Assembly (NCBI RefSeq): GCF_023145695.1
Contig: NZ_JAJHVV010000016.1
Coordinates: 1-64,000, forward strand
DNA from: Vibrio amylolyticus
GTDB taxonomy: Bacteria > Pseudomonadota > Gammaproteobacteria > Enterobacterales > Vibrionaceae
DNA length: 64,000 nt
Direction: 5' to 3'
Shown: positions 55,046 through 63,652 of the stretch, piece by piece
Layout of the letters: every line of letters starts with the position of its first letter
How positions within the stretch are numbered: the first letter of the stretch is position 1
The notes under the pieces: model-generated
Told to the model about the DNA's origin: nothing
Database searches by the model: none
Seen by the model: only the letters and a program-made list of their open reading frames with translations
Translations under genes and position numbers: made by a program

Positions 55046-55714
55046 GTGAGCGTAAAAATTCATTATCAAAACACGCATTTCATTACGAGTGCGCCAGATA
55101 TTCGTCATTTACCAGAAGACGAAGGGATCGAAGTTGCGTTCGCAGGTCGCTCTAATGCTGGTAAATCAAGTTCCCTCAATACCTTAACCAATCAGCGCGG
55201 TTTAGCTAAAACCAGTAAAACACCTGGTCGAACTCAGCTAATTAACTTATTTAAGGTGGATGAAGGTTGTCACATTGTTGATTTACCTGGCTATGGTTAT
55301 GCCCAAGTACCTTTAAAGCTAAAAGAGAAATGGCAGAAATCACTCGGTGAATACCTACAGTGTCGGAAAAGCCTAAAAGGCCTAGTGGTCCTCATGGATA
55401 TTCGTCATCCAATGAAAGATCTCGATCAGCAGCTAATTTTCTGGGCTGTGGATAGCAATATTCCAGTACAGGTACTGCTAACAAAAGCAGATAAACTGAA
55501 AGCCGGTGCGAGAAAATCACAAGTCTTAAAGATCCGTGAATCCTCAATTGGCTTTGGCGGCGATGTTAAAGTTGATGCGTTTTCATCATTGAAAGGAATC
55601 GGGGTTGATGTACTGCGTAACAAGCTAGACGAATGGTACGCACCCGCTTTTGAAGCTTCAGAGGAAGAACTAACTGAACTCATTGATGCGCAAGAAAGCC
55701 AGCAAGGTGAATAG
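55046..55714 (+). CDS. engB: Ribosome biogenesis GTPase EngB (YihA/YsxC)
   Basis: 222 aa. Start at GTG 55046 (SVKIHYQNTHF), with TGGAG six bases upstream; this fits the family, while the longer frame reads into the divergent promoter. G1 is GRSNAGKS (34-41), G2 region KTPGRTQ, G3 DLPGYG (79-84), and G4 TKAD (146-149). It acts in 50S subunit assembly. Next to spf and polA, as in E. coli. Confidence 0.95.
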   Translation: MSVKIHYQNTHFITSAPDIRHLPEDEGIEVAFAGRSNAGKSSSLNTLTNQRGLAKTSKTPGRTQLINLFKVDEGCHIVDLPGYGYAQVPLKLKEKWQKSLGEYLQCRKSLKGLVVLMDIRHPMKDLDQQLIFWAVDSNIPVQVLLTKADKLKAGARKSQVLKIRESSIGFGGDVKVDAFSSLKGIGVDVLRNKLDEWYAPAFEASEEELTELIDAQESQQGE

Positions 55715-55743
55715 CTCTCTTTAGACAATACTTATGTGCCTAT

Positions 55744-55770
55744 CTAGCCTCACAGTGTGGGGCTTTTTTA
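55744..55770 (+). terminator. engB terminator
   Basis: AGCCTCAC/GTGGGGCT stem with a three-base loop followed by TTTTTT, about 30 bases after the stop. Confidence 0.75.
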
Positions 55771-56244
55771 TGCTTAAAATTTATGGGGATAGTTCAAGAA
55801 ACTGCAATAAACAGCCTTCATAAATACGATTAAAAAGGGAGGCATCTGTCTTGAAGGTGTACGTAGAGGTATAAATACAGGCATAAAAATCCCCACCATC
55901 CTGGTGGGGCAACGGGAGAGAAATATTACTCGTTATTATTATCCAAGTAGCATCCCCTATCACCTGATATTTTTCAACTAGTAAGGAGACTCTTGCAAGC
56001 TCTCTAACCGACTCATCACCAATATCTAACCATCTAATTTAAATACCTTTTTCATAAAAACCACACGGCATTTCACACTTATTTATCAAAGAAAAATAAT
56101 AAAAAGTGTGAGTGGTATAAAATTACACAGTAGTTGCAAAGAATCAGAGTTCAAGCCGAAGGAATTAGCTAATTATCAACACAAGGTTAGCTATTTGATA
56201 CAAATGAAGAGAAGAAATAGGGCCATTAGGTTTTTTCTTTGCCA
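55771..56244. other. Intergenic region between engB and spf
   Basis: About 470 bases without a convincing gene. It holds one orphan minus-strand terminator-like hairpin at 55884-55910 (listed separately) and is otherwise AT-rich. Small open frames here show no ribosome site or family resemblance. Confidence 0.6.
55884..55910 (-). terminator. Orphan minus-strand terminator
   Basis: Minus-strand CCCCACC-AGGAT-GGTGGGG followed by ATTTTTA. No protein gene ends into it and spf terminates 340 bases earlier. It may end an unrecognised small RNA or spf read-through. The loop AGGAT is a CsrA-type sequence. Confidence 0.5.
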
Positions 56245-56353
56245 TAAGAAAAAACGCCCCAGTCAAATACTGACTGGGGCGGCTGAATCAGCCTAATCCA
56301 ATAACGTGAAACAAAAGGTCTGAAAGATAGAACATCTTACCTCTGTACCCTAC
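56245..56353 (-). ncRNA. spf: Spot 42 RNA
   Basis: About 109 nt. The 5' part GTAGGGTACAGAGGTAAGAT and the following TTCTATCTTTCAGACCTTTT match E. coli Spot 42, as does the 3' terminator stem CGCCCCAGTCA/TGACTGGGGCG with T's. It sits between polA and engB as in E. coli. It is an Hfq-dependent RNA that represses carbon-catabolism genes and is itself repressed by CRP in E. coli. Confidence 0.97.
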
Positions 56354-56468
56354 GCAGACTAATGTACAACAATTGGTCAGAAATGAAAACTTTTTTTGTA
56401 GTTTTTTTTCAGTAATTTTTGTTTTGACTACACTTTAAGAAAAACCTTCAGCTCTTGTTTTTCTCGCA

Positions 56469-56498
56469 CAAAAAAGCCAGCGTTTGTGCGCTGGCTCA
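56469..56498 (-). terminator. polA terminator
   Basis: Minus-strand AGCCAGCG-CACAAA-CGCTGGCT followed by TTTTTTG. Confidence 0.88.
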
Positions 56499-56529
56499 TA
56501 CTTATTTGGGGGGTTGTGTCAAAAAGTGT

Positions 56530-59319
56530 CTAGTGGGCTTGATCCCAATTGTCTCCATGACCAGATTCAGCGATTAATGGAACATCCAATTCTGCTGCAG
56601 ACTCCATCAATTGTTGTACTTTAGTTTCAATTTCGCCTAATACCGACTCTTCAACTTCTAATACCAGTTCATCGTGTACTTGCATAAGCAGTTTCACTCG
56701 ACCATCGCCTTCCGATTGAATCCACTCGTCGACTAATAACATCGCCTTTTTAATGATGTCGGCAGCTGTCCCCTGCATCGGCGCATTAATTGCTGCACGT
56801 TCCGCCGCTTTTCGACGCATACCGTTACGTGATTTTATCTCTGGAAGGTGCAAACGACGGCCAAAGATTGTCTCAACAAAACCATGTTCTGTCGCACTAC
56901 TGCGGGTGTCTTCCATATATTGCATGACGCCAGGGTAACGCTCAAAGTAAGTATCCATATAACGCTGCGCTTCACCGCGAGCGATACCTAACTGTTTCGC
57001 TAAGCCAAACGCACTCATGCCATAAATAAGGCCGAAGTTAACCGCTTTCGCTTGGCGACGCTGCTCACTAGAGACATCATCAATCGAGACACCTAATATT
57101 TCAGCGGCCGTTGCTGCGTGAATATCTTTACCTTGTTGGAACGCCTCGAGTAATGCTTTATCACCAGAAAGGTGCGCCATAATTCGTAACTCGATTTGAG
57201 AATAATCGACCGCCAAGATCTTATAACCGTGTGGTGCAACAAAGGCTTGACGAATACGACGACCTTCTTCATTGCGAATAGGGATATTCTGTAAATTTGG
57301 ATCGGTTGAAGACAAACGACCTGTTGCGGTCACAGCTTGATGGTAAGAAGTGTGTACACGCCCCGTTTCAGCATTGATCATTTTAGGGAGCTTGTCGGTA
57401 TACGTTGACTTTAGTTTCGCTAAACCACGATACTCAATCAATATTTTTGGTAATGGGTAATCCAAAGCTAGCTCTTGCAGAACTTCTTCATTGGTTGAAG
57501 GCGCTCCAGATGGCGTCTTTTTAATCACCGGCAGTCCCATTTTTTCAAACAAAATTGCTTGAAGCTGTTTTGGCGAGCTTAAGTTGAACTCTTGCTCTGC
57601 AATCTCATACGCTTTCTTTTCTAACTCATCAAGACGAGCCGCGATCTCTTGAGATTGGGCACCTAGCATCATGTCATCAACAAATACACCAGTACGCTCA
57701 ATACGAGAAATGGCAGGTACTAACGGCATCTCTATGTCGTCGTAAATGGCTTTCAGTTTTTCGTCTTTTTCTAGATGCGACATAATTCGATTGTGCAGAC
57801 GCAGCGTGACGTCAGCATCTTCAGCCGCGTATGGCGAAGCCTGTTCAAGATCGATCTGATTAAAGGTGAGTTGTTTTTTACCTTTGCCCGCAATTTGCTC
57901 AAACGAAATGCAGCTATGCTGTAAGAAGCGCAGCGCTAGGCTGTCCATATCATGCTTGCCACCCACACTATTCAATACATACGAAGCGATCATGGTGTCG
58001 TGCTTGATGCCTTTCATTGTAATATCATAACGTGCTAATACACTGGCATCGTACTTCAGGTTTTGCCCTACTTTGGCTTGCTGTTCGTCTTCTAGAATCG
58101 GTTTTAGTTGCTCTAGCACCCAGTCACGATCAAGCTGCTCAGGTGCATCTAGATAATCGTGAGCAACGGGAACATAAGCAGCAAGACCTTCTTCGGTCGC
58201 AAAAGAGAGACCGACTAAGTTAGCCACCATATAATCAAGGCTGTCGGTTTCGGTATCAAACGCAAAGAGATCCGCTGCTTTGAGCTTGTCTAACCATTTT
58301 GCAAACGTCTCTTGATCCAAAATCGTTTCATACTGGCTTCGATCAATCGTCACCGCCGCATTATCAAGTTCAACAGCAGGACTCGGTGATGAACGTACCG
58401 CCCCTGATTTTTCATCTGGCTGAACAACCCCTGTTCCACCTTCAAGCAGTTCATTCAACCAAGACTTGAAGACCATTTGTCCGTACAGCTTAATAAGCTC
58501 ATCAACATTCGGTTCAGACTTCACTAGTGACTCTGGTGTCTCTTCGAGTTCGACATCAAGTTTGATGGTGGCAAGTTGGTACGACATATCAGCGTTATCT
58601 TTATTGTCGATAAGCTTTTTCGCCATTGTCTTAGAGCCACGGAAACCGAGAGCTGCAATGTCATCTAAGTTCTCATAGATTTTTTCTAGGCTGCCAATAC
58701 CTTGCAGTAGCGCTGTTGCTGTTTTATCGCCAACGCCTGGTACGCCAGGAATGTTATCGACTTTATCACCCATTAACGCGAGGTAATCGATAATCAGCTC
58801 AGGGGGAATGCCAAACTTCTCCACCACACCGTCTGTATCCATCACAACATTCGTCATAGTGTTGATCAACGTGACGTTCTCATCAACAAGCTGAGCCATA
58901 TCTTTATCACCAGTGCTGATGAGCACTGGCATTCCCGCTTTTGATGCTTGTGACGCGAGCGTACCAATCACATCATCAGCTTCAACCCCTGGTATAGAGA
59001 TCAATGGAAGCCCCATTGCACGGATCATATTGTGCAGTGGTTCAATTTGGCAGCGCAGATCATCTGGCATTGACGGTCGATTCGCTTTGTACTCTGGATA
59101 CATATCATCTCGGAACGTTTTACCTTTCGCATCGAAAATCACAGCAATACGCTCAGAAGAGAATTGACGCATCATGCTACGGAGCATATTCACAACACCG
59201 TAGATGGCATTGGTTGGAATATCCCCATTTGTCATCGAATCAGGGTAAGCATGAAATGCACGGTAAAGATAAGAAGAGCCATCAATAAGAATGAGCGGAT
59301 TGTCTGGAATGCGAGCCAT
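56530..59319 (-). CDS. polA: DNA polymerase I
   Basis: 929 aa (E. coli 928). Three domains are intact: the 5'-3' exonuclease (LILIDGSSYLYRAFHAYP near 8-25, and acidic metal site GVEADDVIG), the 3'-5' proofreading domain with FDTETDSL carrying the catalytic Asp/Glu, and the polymerase with motif A VDYSQIELRIMAHLS and motif C VHDELVLEVEE. ATG at 59319 (MARIPDN) matches the family start; 24 in-frame codons upstream are leader. Confidence 0.98.
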   Translation of the reverse strand: MARIPDNPLILIDGSSYLYRAFHAYPDSMTNGDIPTNAIYGVVNMLRSMMRQFSSERIAVIFDAKGKTFRDDMYPEYKANRPSMPDDLRCQIEPLHNMIRAMGLPLISIPGVEADDVIGTLASQASKAGMPVLISTGDKDMAQLVDENVTLINTMTNVVMDTDGVVEKFGIPPELIIDYLALMGDKVDNIPGVPGVGDKTATALLQGIGSLEKIYENLDDIAALGFRGSKTMAKKLIDNKDNADMSYQLATIKLDVELEETPESLVKSEPNVDELIKLYGQMVFKSWLNELLEGGTGVVQPDEKSGAVRSSPSPAVELDNAAVTIDRSQYETILDQETFAKWLDKLKAADLFAFDTETDSLDYMVANLVGLSFATEEGLAAYVPVAHDYLDAPEQLDRDWVLEQLKPILEDEQQAKVGQNLKYDASVLARYDITMKGIKHDTMIASYVLNSVGGKHDMDSLALRFLQHSCISFEQIAGKGKKQLTFNQIDLEQASPYAAEDADVTLRLHNRIMSHLEKDEKLKAIYDDIEMPLVPAISRIERTGVFVDDMMLGAQSQEIAARLDELEKKAYEIAEQEFNLSSPKQLQAILFEKMGLPVIKKTPSGAPSTNEEVLQELALDYPLPKILIEYRGLAKLKSTYTDKLPKMINAETGRVHTSYHQAVTATGRLSSTDPNLQNIPIRNEEGRRIRQAFVAPHGYKILAVDYSQIELRIMAHLSGDKALLEAFQQGKDIHAATAAEILGVSIDDVSSEQRRQAKAVNFGLIYGMSAFGLAKQLGIARGEAQRYMDTYFERYPGVMQYMEDTRSSATEHGFVETIFGRRLHLPEIKSRNGMRRKAAERAAINAPMQGTAADIIKKAMLLVDEWIQSEGDGRVKLLMQVHDELVLEVEESVLGEIETKVQQLMESAAELDVPLIAESGHGDNWDQAH

Positions 59320-59648
59320 AGTCTTTTGTATCCAAAATATTGCATTTAGTAAGATCTGCTTAGGATGCCATGACTGGTAACATGAATCCATTTAACTCTT
59401 CACTCAAGCTCACCGTTTTTTAAATTTATCAAACAGAAAGCACCCTAGCTTGTGGATAACTCTGTTTATACTTTTTTTCACACTATTCTCTATGTGGAAT
59501 AAAAAACACCAATCAATATTTTAAATCATTAATTTATAAGGATTAAATATTAGATCGAATAATCCCACAACGATCCTTAAACGATCCGTGATTGTGGAAA
59601 AAATGGCACGTTAGTTTTTTTCTTCGAAAATGATCACAAAAAATTGAC
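59320..59648. other. Intergenic region upstream of polA
   Basis: About 330 noncoding bases containing the polA promoter. TGTGGATAA at 59451-59459 is a perfect match to the DnaA box (TTATCCACA, minus strand). CCACAA (near 59566) and TTGTGG (near 59592) form a loose inverted repeat around two ACGATCC copies. No gene is visible. Confidence 0.55.
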
Positions 59649-59677
59649 AAAAAAAAGCGACATCAAAAGATGTCGCC
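59649..59677 (-). terminator. ryhB terminator
   Basis: Minus-strand GCGACATC-TTTT-GATGTCGC stem followed by eight T. Confidence 0.92.
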
Positions 59678-59875
59678 TAGCAAAACAAGGTTAGAGCTGG
59701 ATACAGAATTTCTGCGCAGCTTGACCAGAAAGCTATAAATTACACTGGAAGCAATGTGAGCAATGTCGTGTCAAAAAGAACTTGTGTAAGTTCGTTGAGT
59801 TCAAGGCTATTACCATCAGCTTTTTAGATTCTGGTAACGTCATGTCCTTATGAACTTTCTCTCATTCCCTAAGAC
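59650..59875 (-). ncRNA. ryhB: RyhB small RNA (long Vibrio form)
   Basis: Iron-responsive Hfq-dependent RNA that represses iron-using genes. The minus strand at 59771-59732 contains the conserved RyhB core, including CACGACATTGCTCACATTGC and the following TTCCAGT, identical to the E. coli core. The transcript is about 225 nt by the distance from the Fur boxes to the terminator, as in V. cholerae, against about 90 nt in E. coli. Two Fur boxes precede it. The exact 5' end is inferred. Confidence 0.95.
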
Positions 59876-59880
59876 AGCCC

Positions 59881-59902
59881 TAATAATAATGATTCTCATT
59901 TA
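59881..59902. promoter_or_regulatory. Fur box 1 of ryhB
   Basis: Minus-strand AAATGAGAATCATTATTAT, a near-consensus Fur site, at the ryhB promoter next to the presumed start. Confidence 0.9.
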
Positions 59903-59913
59903 ATAATCAACAC

Positions 59914-59938
59914 CTAAATGATAAAAATTCTCATTTAA
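59914..59938. promoter_or_regulatory. Fur box 2 of ryhB
   Basis: AAATGATAAAAATTCTCATTT, an inverted-repeat Fur-type site about 12 bases upstream of box 1. Confidence 0.8.
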
Positions 59939-60028
59939 TTCACGCTGTGAATGACTACATCTCTCCGGAAAAATTAAACCATTGATTTTGAATACTATTA
60001 TTTAATTTGGATTTATTGGTAGAACAAA

Positions 60029-60055
60029 ACAAAAAGGCTAGCAAATGCTAGCCTT
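60029..60055 (-). terminator. hemB terminator
   Basis: Minus-strand GGCTAGC-ATTT-GCTAGCC stem followed by TTTTTGTTTTG, about 25 bases after the hemB stop. Confidence 0.85.
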
Positions 60056-60076
60056 ATCTATCATGACTAAGGGTTC

Positions 60077-61120
60077 TTAATTTTTATCTAAGTGCTGAGC
60101 AGCCTGAGCATTGTCTGATGCTAACCACTGTGCAACATCTTTCGCAAAGTAAGTCAGAATTCCATCGGCACCCGCACGCTTAAAGCAAAGCAATGATTCC
60201 ATGACGGTTTCACGTTCATTGAGCCATCCGTTTTGGACAGCTGCCTTATGCATCGCGTATTCACCAGAGACCTGATAAGCAAAGGTAGGAACTTGAAGTT
60301 CAGACTTAACGCGACGGACAACATCAAGGTATGGCATTCCTGGCTTCACCATCACCATATCCGCGCCTTCATTGATGTCCATCGAAACTTCTTGAAGTGC
60401 TTCATCACTATTAGCTGGATCCATCTGGTAGTTCTTTTTATTACCACCTTTAAGATTTGACGATGATCCAACTGCATCTCTAAACGGACCATAGTAGCTC
60501 GACGCATATTTCGCTGAGTAAGCCATAATCTGAGTATGAATATACCCCGCCTCTTCTAGTGCTTCGCGAATTTTACCAATACGTCCATCCATCATGTCGG
60601 AAGGGGCTACAACGTCAGCACCCGCCTCAGCATGCGATAACGCTTGCTTGATTAAGACTTCGGTTGTTTCATCATTTAACACATAGCCATCATCATCGAT
60701 AATTCCATCTTGACCGTGCGTCGTGAATGGGTCTAAAGCGACATCCGTGATCACACCAATTTGAGGAATATGCTCTTTCAACAAACGAACGGCACGTTGT
60801 ACTAAGCCATCTGAGCTATACGCTTCTGTTGCACACAAGCTCTTGGCGTCTTGGTTAACAACAGGGAATAGTGCGATTGCAGGAACCCCTAAATTCGCTA
60901 GGTACTGAGCTTCTTCAAGCATTAAATCAATAGATAAGCGTTCAACACCTGGCATAGACTCGACACTCTCACGACGGTCTTTACCCATTAGAATGAACAT
61001 TGGGTAGATCAGATCACTGACGGACAATTGATTCTCTGCCATTAAGCGGCGACTAAATTCATGTTTACGCATACGGCGCATACGGCGGCCTGGGAATTGG
61101 CCTTGGATAGATACAGACAC
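60077..61120 (-). CDS. hemB: Delta-aminolevulinic acid dehydratase (porphobilinogen synthase)
   Basis: 347 aa. It condenses two 5-aminolevulinates to porphobilinogen in heme synthesis. Catalytic lysines are in MAYSAKYAS (near 198-206) and MVMVKPGMPY (near 256-265). The zinc-type triple-cysteine site is absent (ALFPVVNQDAKSLCATEAYSSDG region), and DVALDPFTTHGQDG is present, so it is the magnesium-type enzyme as in Pseudomonas. Start is GTG at 61120 with AAGGAG upstream. Note the iron-control RNA ryhB directly downstream. Confidence 0.96.
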   Translation of the reverse strand: MSVSIQGQFPGRRMRRMRKHEFSRRLMAENQLSVSDLIYPMFILMGKDRRESVESMPGVERLSIDLMLEEAQYLANLGVPAIALFPVVNQDAKSLCATEAYSSDGLVQRAVRLLKEHIPQIGVITDVALDPFTTHGQDGIIDDDGYVLNDETTEVLIKQALSHAEAGADVVAPSDMMDGRIGKIREALEEAGYIHTQIMAYSAKYASSYYGPFRDAVGSSSNLKGGNKKNYQMDPANSDEALQEVSMDINEGADMVMVKPGMPYLDVVRRVKSELQVPTFAYQVSGEYAMHKAAVQNGWLNERETVMESLLCFKRAGADGILTYFAKDVAQWLASDNAQAAQHLDKN

Positions 61121-61275
61121 CCTATTCTCCTTGTCTGATGAAAACGCAAAGCAAAATCATATCACTCTTAGTAACTTGCGCTAGCACCAATGATCAAAAA
61201 TGCTAAAAATGACCTAGGGCTCACACTGCCGTATACTCAGCCAATAATTCCACCTGATATTGAAAAGAGACGATC

Positions 61276-62040
61276 ATGATCGACAGCCACGCTCACATTT
61301 ACGCCAGCGAATTTGATAACGATAGAGATGACGTTGTACAGCGTGCAATGCAGCAAGGCATTACTAAGATATTGATGCCTAACATTGATTTGGATTCAAT
61401 CAAGCCAATGCTCGCGACAGAGGCACTGTATCCGAAGATCTGTCGTTCAATGATGGGGTTACATCCTTGCTATGTCGATGGCAACGTTAAAGAGACGTTG
61501 GCTACGATCCACTCCTGGTTTGATAAGCACAATTTTATTGCTGTAGGAGAGATCGGTATCGATCTCTATTGGGATAAAACATACAAAGCTGAACAAGAAA
61601 TGGCTTTTATTACTCAGCTTAACTGGGCAAAGGAGAAGGATCTTCCTGTTGTGATCCATACTCGTGATTCAATTGAAGAAACGTTAGCACTACTAAAACA
61701 AGAACAAGATGGATCCCTGCGCGGCGTTTTCCATTGTTTTGGTGGAAGTGTTGATGAAGCGAAAGCGATCAATGATCTTGGGTTTCACCTTGGCTTAGGT
61801 GGTGTATCTACATTTAAAAATGGCGGTATGGATAAGGTAATCCCTCATCTTGATATGAACTACGTTATTTTGGAAACCGACTGCCCCTACCTAGCACCAG
61901 TTCCGCACCGAGGTAAACGTAATGAGCCCGCATATACTCAGCTAGTTGCTAGCAGAGTCGCAGAGCTTCGCTGCAGCATTCTAGAAGAGATCGAAAAAGT
62001 CACCGAAGAAAACACTAACCAACTGTTCTCATTGATATAA
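61276..62040 (+). CDS. TatD-family metal-dependent hydrolase
   Basis: 254 aa TIM-barrel nuclease-type hydrolase. Metal ligands are visible in MIDSHAHIY (His 5 and 7), AVGEIGIDLYW (Glu near 94), VIHTRDS and VFHCFGG (His) and ETDCPYLAP (Asp near 200). It converges on tatC. TatD itself is a DNase linked to the tat operon; this one could be TatD or a YjjV/YcfH relative, and its role is not settled by position. Confidence 0.9.
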   Translation: MIDSHAHIYASEFDNDRDDVVQRAMQQGITKILMPNIDLDSIKPMLATEALYPKICRSMMGLHPCYVDGNVKETLATIHSWFDKHNFIAVGEIGIDLYWDKTYKAEQEMAFITQLNWAKEKDLPVVIHTRDSIEETLALLKQEQDGSLRGVFHCFGGSVDEAKAINDLGFHLGLGGVSTFKNGGMDKVIPHLDMNYVILETDCPYLAPVPHRGKRNEPAYTQLVASRVAELRCSILEEIEKVTEENTNQLFSLI

Positions 62041-62159
62041 TTATCACTATATCAAACTAGGTTTATATATCAAAAGTGTGATATTGATCCATAAAGCATA
62101 TTTAACTTTTCACACTGCTCATTTAATATGCGCCCTCAAGCAAAAGTTGGGGGGCAGTT

Positions 62160-62276
62160 ATGTGTAATCACAAAGAGCATTATCAAAGAAAACACCGAAC
62201 ATTTTGGCAGAAAGTCATCGGTATAAAAGAAATTTACAAGTGCCAAAATTGTGGTCACGTCATGTCGGTTCGATAA
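62160..62276 (+). CDS. Tiny zinc-ribbon-like ORF
   Basis: 38 aa, shorter than usual gene-calling limits. ATG at 62160 has a G-rich sequence (GGGGGG) seven bases upstream. The product is basic, with His-rich start (MCNHKEHYQRKH) and a C-terminal CQNCGH that resembles half of a zinc ribbon; C2/H residues could supply the other ligands. A terminator follows. Function unknown, and coding status is unproven. Confidence 0.5.
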   Translation: MCNHKEHYQRKHRTFWQKVIGIKEIYKCQNCGHVMSVR

Positions 62277-62305
62277 TCAATACTATGGTAAAAATCGGCT
62301 TAAAT

Positions 62306-62335
62306 AGAAAAGGTTGGCTAAGGCCAACCTTTTCT
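62306..62335. terminator. Bidirectional terminator before tatC
   Basis: GAAAAGGTTGGC-TAAG-GCCAACCTTTTC, a symmetric stem with A and T flanks between convergent transcripts. Confidence 0.85.
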
Positions 62336-62371
62336 ATATCTAACCATTATTGTTCAATACTTAACACAGGG

Positions 62372-63124
62372 TTAGGATTCTTCCTGCTCATCTTGTTCTG
62401 TTTCTTTTCTGGTATAAAAACGAGCAAAGAACAGCCCCACTTCAAACAGCAAACACATTGGAATCGCAAGTAGCGTCTGTGAGATCAGATCAGGCGGCGT
62501 TAGCATCATTCCGACAACAAAAGCACCGACAATAATATACGGCCGCTTCTCTGATAGGGATTGAGGTGTCGTTGCCCCAGTCCAACACAGTAAGATAATC
62601 GCGACTGGAACCTCAAATGCGATACCAAAAGCAAAGAACAGCGCCAAAACAAAATCAAGGTAGCTTGATATGTCCGTTGCAAACTCAACGCCGCCTAATG
62701 AAATCGCCGTAAAGAAACTGAAGACCAATGGAAAAACCACAAAGTAAGCAAAGGCGACACCGCAGTAAAATAGCAATGAGCTTGAAAACATCAGTGGCAT
62801 AATTAAGCGTCGTTCATGCTTATATAGACCAGGTGCAACGAAGGCCCATACTTGGTACAGAATAAACGGTACAGCCACAAAAACAGATGCGATCAAGGTG
62901 AGTTTGAGTGGTGTGAAAAATGGCGAGGCAACATCCGTCGCAATCATCGTCGCCCCTTCAGGAAGGCGGTCAACAAGCGGAGCGGATACAAATTCGTAAA
63001 TATGATTGGAAAAGTAGATCAGTCCTAAAAATATAATCAGCACGGCAACAATTGCACGTAGAAGACGATTTCTTAGTTCCAGTAGATGGCTGATCAAAGG
63101 TTGAGTCTGCTCAACAGAAGCCAT
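62372..63124 (-). CDS. tatC: Sec-independent protein translocase TatC
   Basis: 250 aa, six hydrophobic helices. The N-terminal cytoplasmic motif QPLISHLLELRNRLLRA near 8-24 is the twin-arginine signal recognition region, and FALCGVAFAYFVVFP-type second-helix region is present. It is the core receptor of the Tat pathway, which here would also export the DUF1501 protein at 14931. It is separated from tatB by 81 bases with a hairpin. Confidence 0.96.
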   Translation of the reverse strand: MASVEQTQPLISHLLELRNRLLRAIVAVLIIFLGLIYFSNHIYEFVSAPLVDRLPEGATMIATDVASPFFTPLKLTLIASVFVAVPFILYQVWAFVAPGLYKHERRLIMPLMFSSSLLFYCGVAFAYFVVFPLVFSFFTAISLGGVEFATDISSYLDFVLALFFAFGIAFEVPVAIILLCWTGATTPQSLSEKRPYIIVGAFVVGMMLTPPDLISQTLLAIPMCLLFEVGLFFARFYTRKETEQDEQEES

Positions 63125-63167
63125 GTCGAACCTCTATGCTATAAATATCGAATAAATGAAAAGATCA

Positions 63168-63197
63168 AAAAGGAGCCGCGCATAAGCAGCTCCTCAA
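63168..63197 (-). terminator. Terminator-like hairpin between tatB and tatC
   Basis: Minus-strand AGGAGC/GCTCCT stem with 12-base loop, followed by TTTTTGATC, within the operon. It may partly terminate and set subunit ratios. Confidence 0.5.
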
Positions 63198-63205
63198 GTA
63201 TGAGA

Positions 63206-63649
63206 CTATTCGGCTTTTTTATCTGCCGCAGTATCTTGTACGTCAACTGTTGCTTCTGCCACCACTGTCTTTTGTGTGGCAGTTTCAACCTTCACTGAAT
63301 CAGACGCTTTTTCCTCAGTCTTGACTGAGAGATCAGATTTAGCTGAATTAGCATTATTGGCGAATGGTCGCTGAACATCTTGCGCGGCTTGCTTAAGCTC
63401 TTCTACTGAAGATTTTAGCTCTGGAGAAAGGTCTTCCATCCCCATTTGCTCTGCTTTTTTCAAGTTATCTTGCAACTCTTGAATTTTAAGCTCATGAGTT
63501 AGCTCGTCTTTCACGCTATTTGCCATACTTTTTGCAGCACCAACAAACTTGGTAACACTACGAATCGCATGTGGCAAACGTTCAGGGCCAAGAACAACAA
63601 GTCCTACTACAGATATCAATACCAGTTCCCAAAAACCGATATCAAACAC
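63206..63649 (-). CDS. tatB: Sec-independent protein translocase TatB
   Basis: 147 aa. MFDIGFWELVLISVVGLVVL is the membrane helix with the conserved Glu, then an amphipathic helix (GPERLPHAIRSVTKFVG) and a long acidic variable tail. It forms the receptor with TatC. It starts three bases after the tatA stop. Confidence 0.95.
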   Translation of the reverse strand: MFDIGFWELVLISVVGLVVLGPERLPHAIRSVTKFVGAAKSMANSVKDELTHELKIQELQDNLKKAEQMGMEDLSPELKSSVEELKQAAQDVQRPFANNANSAKSDLSVKTEEKASDSVKVETATQKTVVAEATVDVQDTAADKKAE

Positions 63650-63652
63650 TGA

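Noticed and set aside
56108..56296. A 62-codon plus-strand open frame.
   Set aside because: It overlaps Spot 42 and its terminator on the opposite strand and has no family resemblance.
59392..60030. The polA-hemB gap considered as a replication origin.
   Set aside because: Only one DnaA box is seen, with no DnaA-box cluster, dnaA or gidA nearby; the structure is explained by ryhB.
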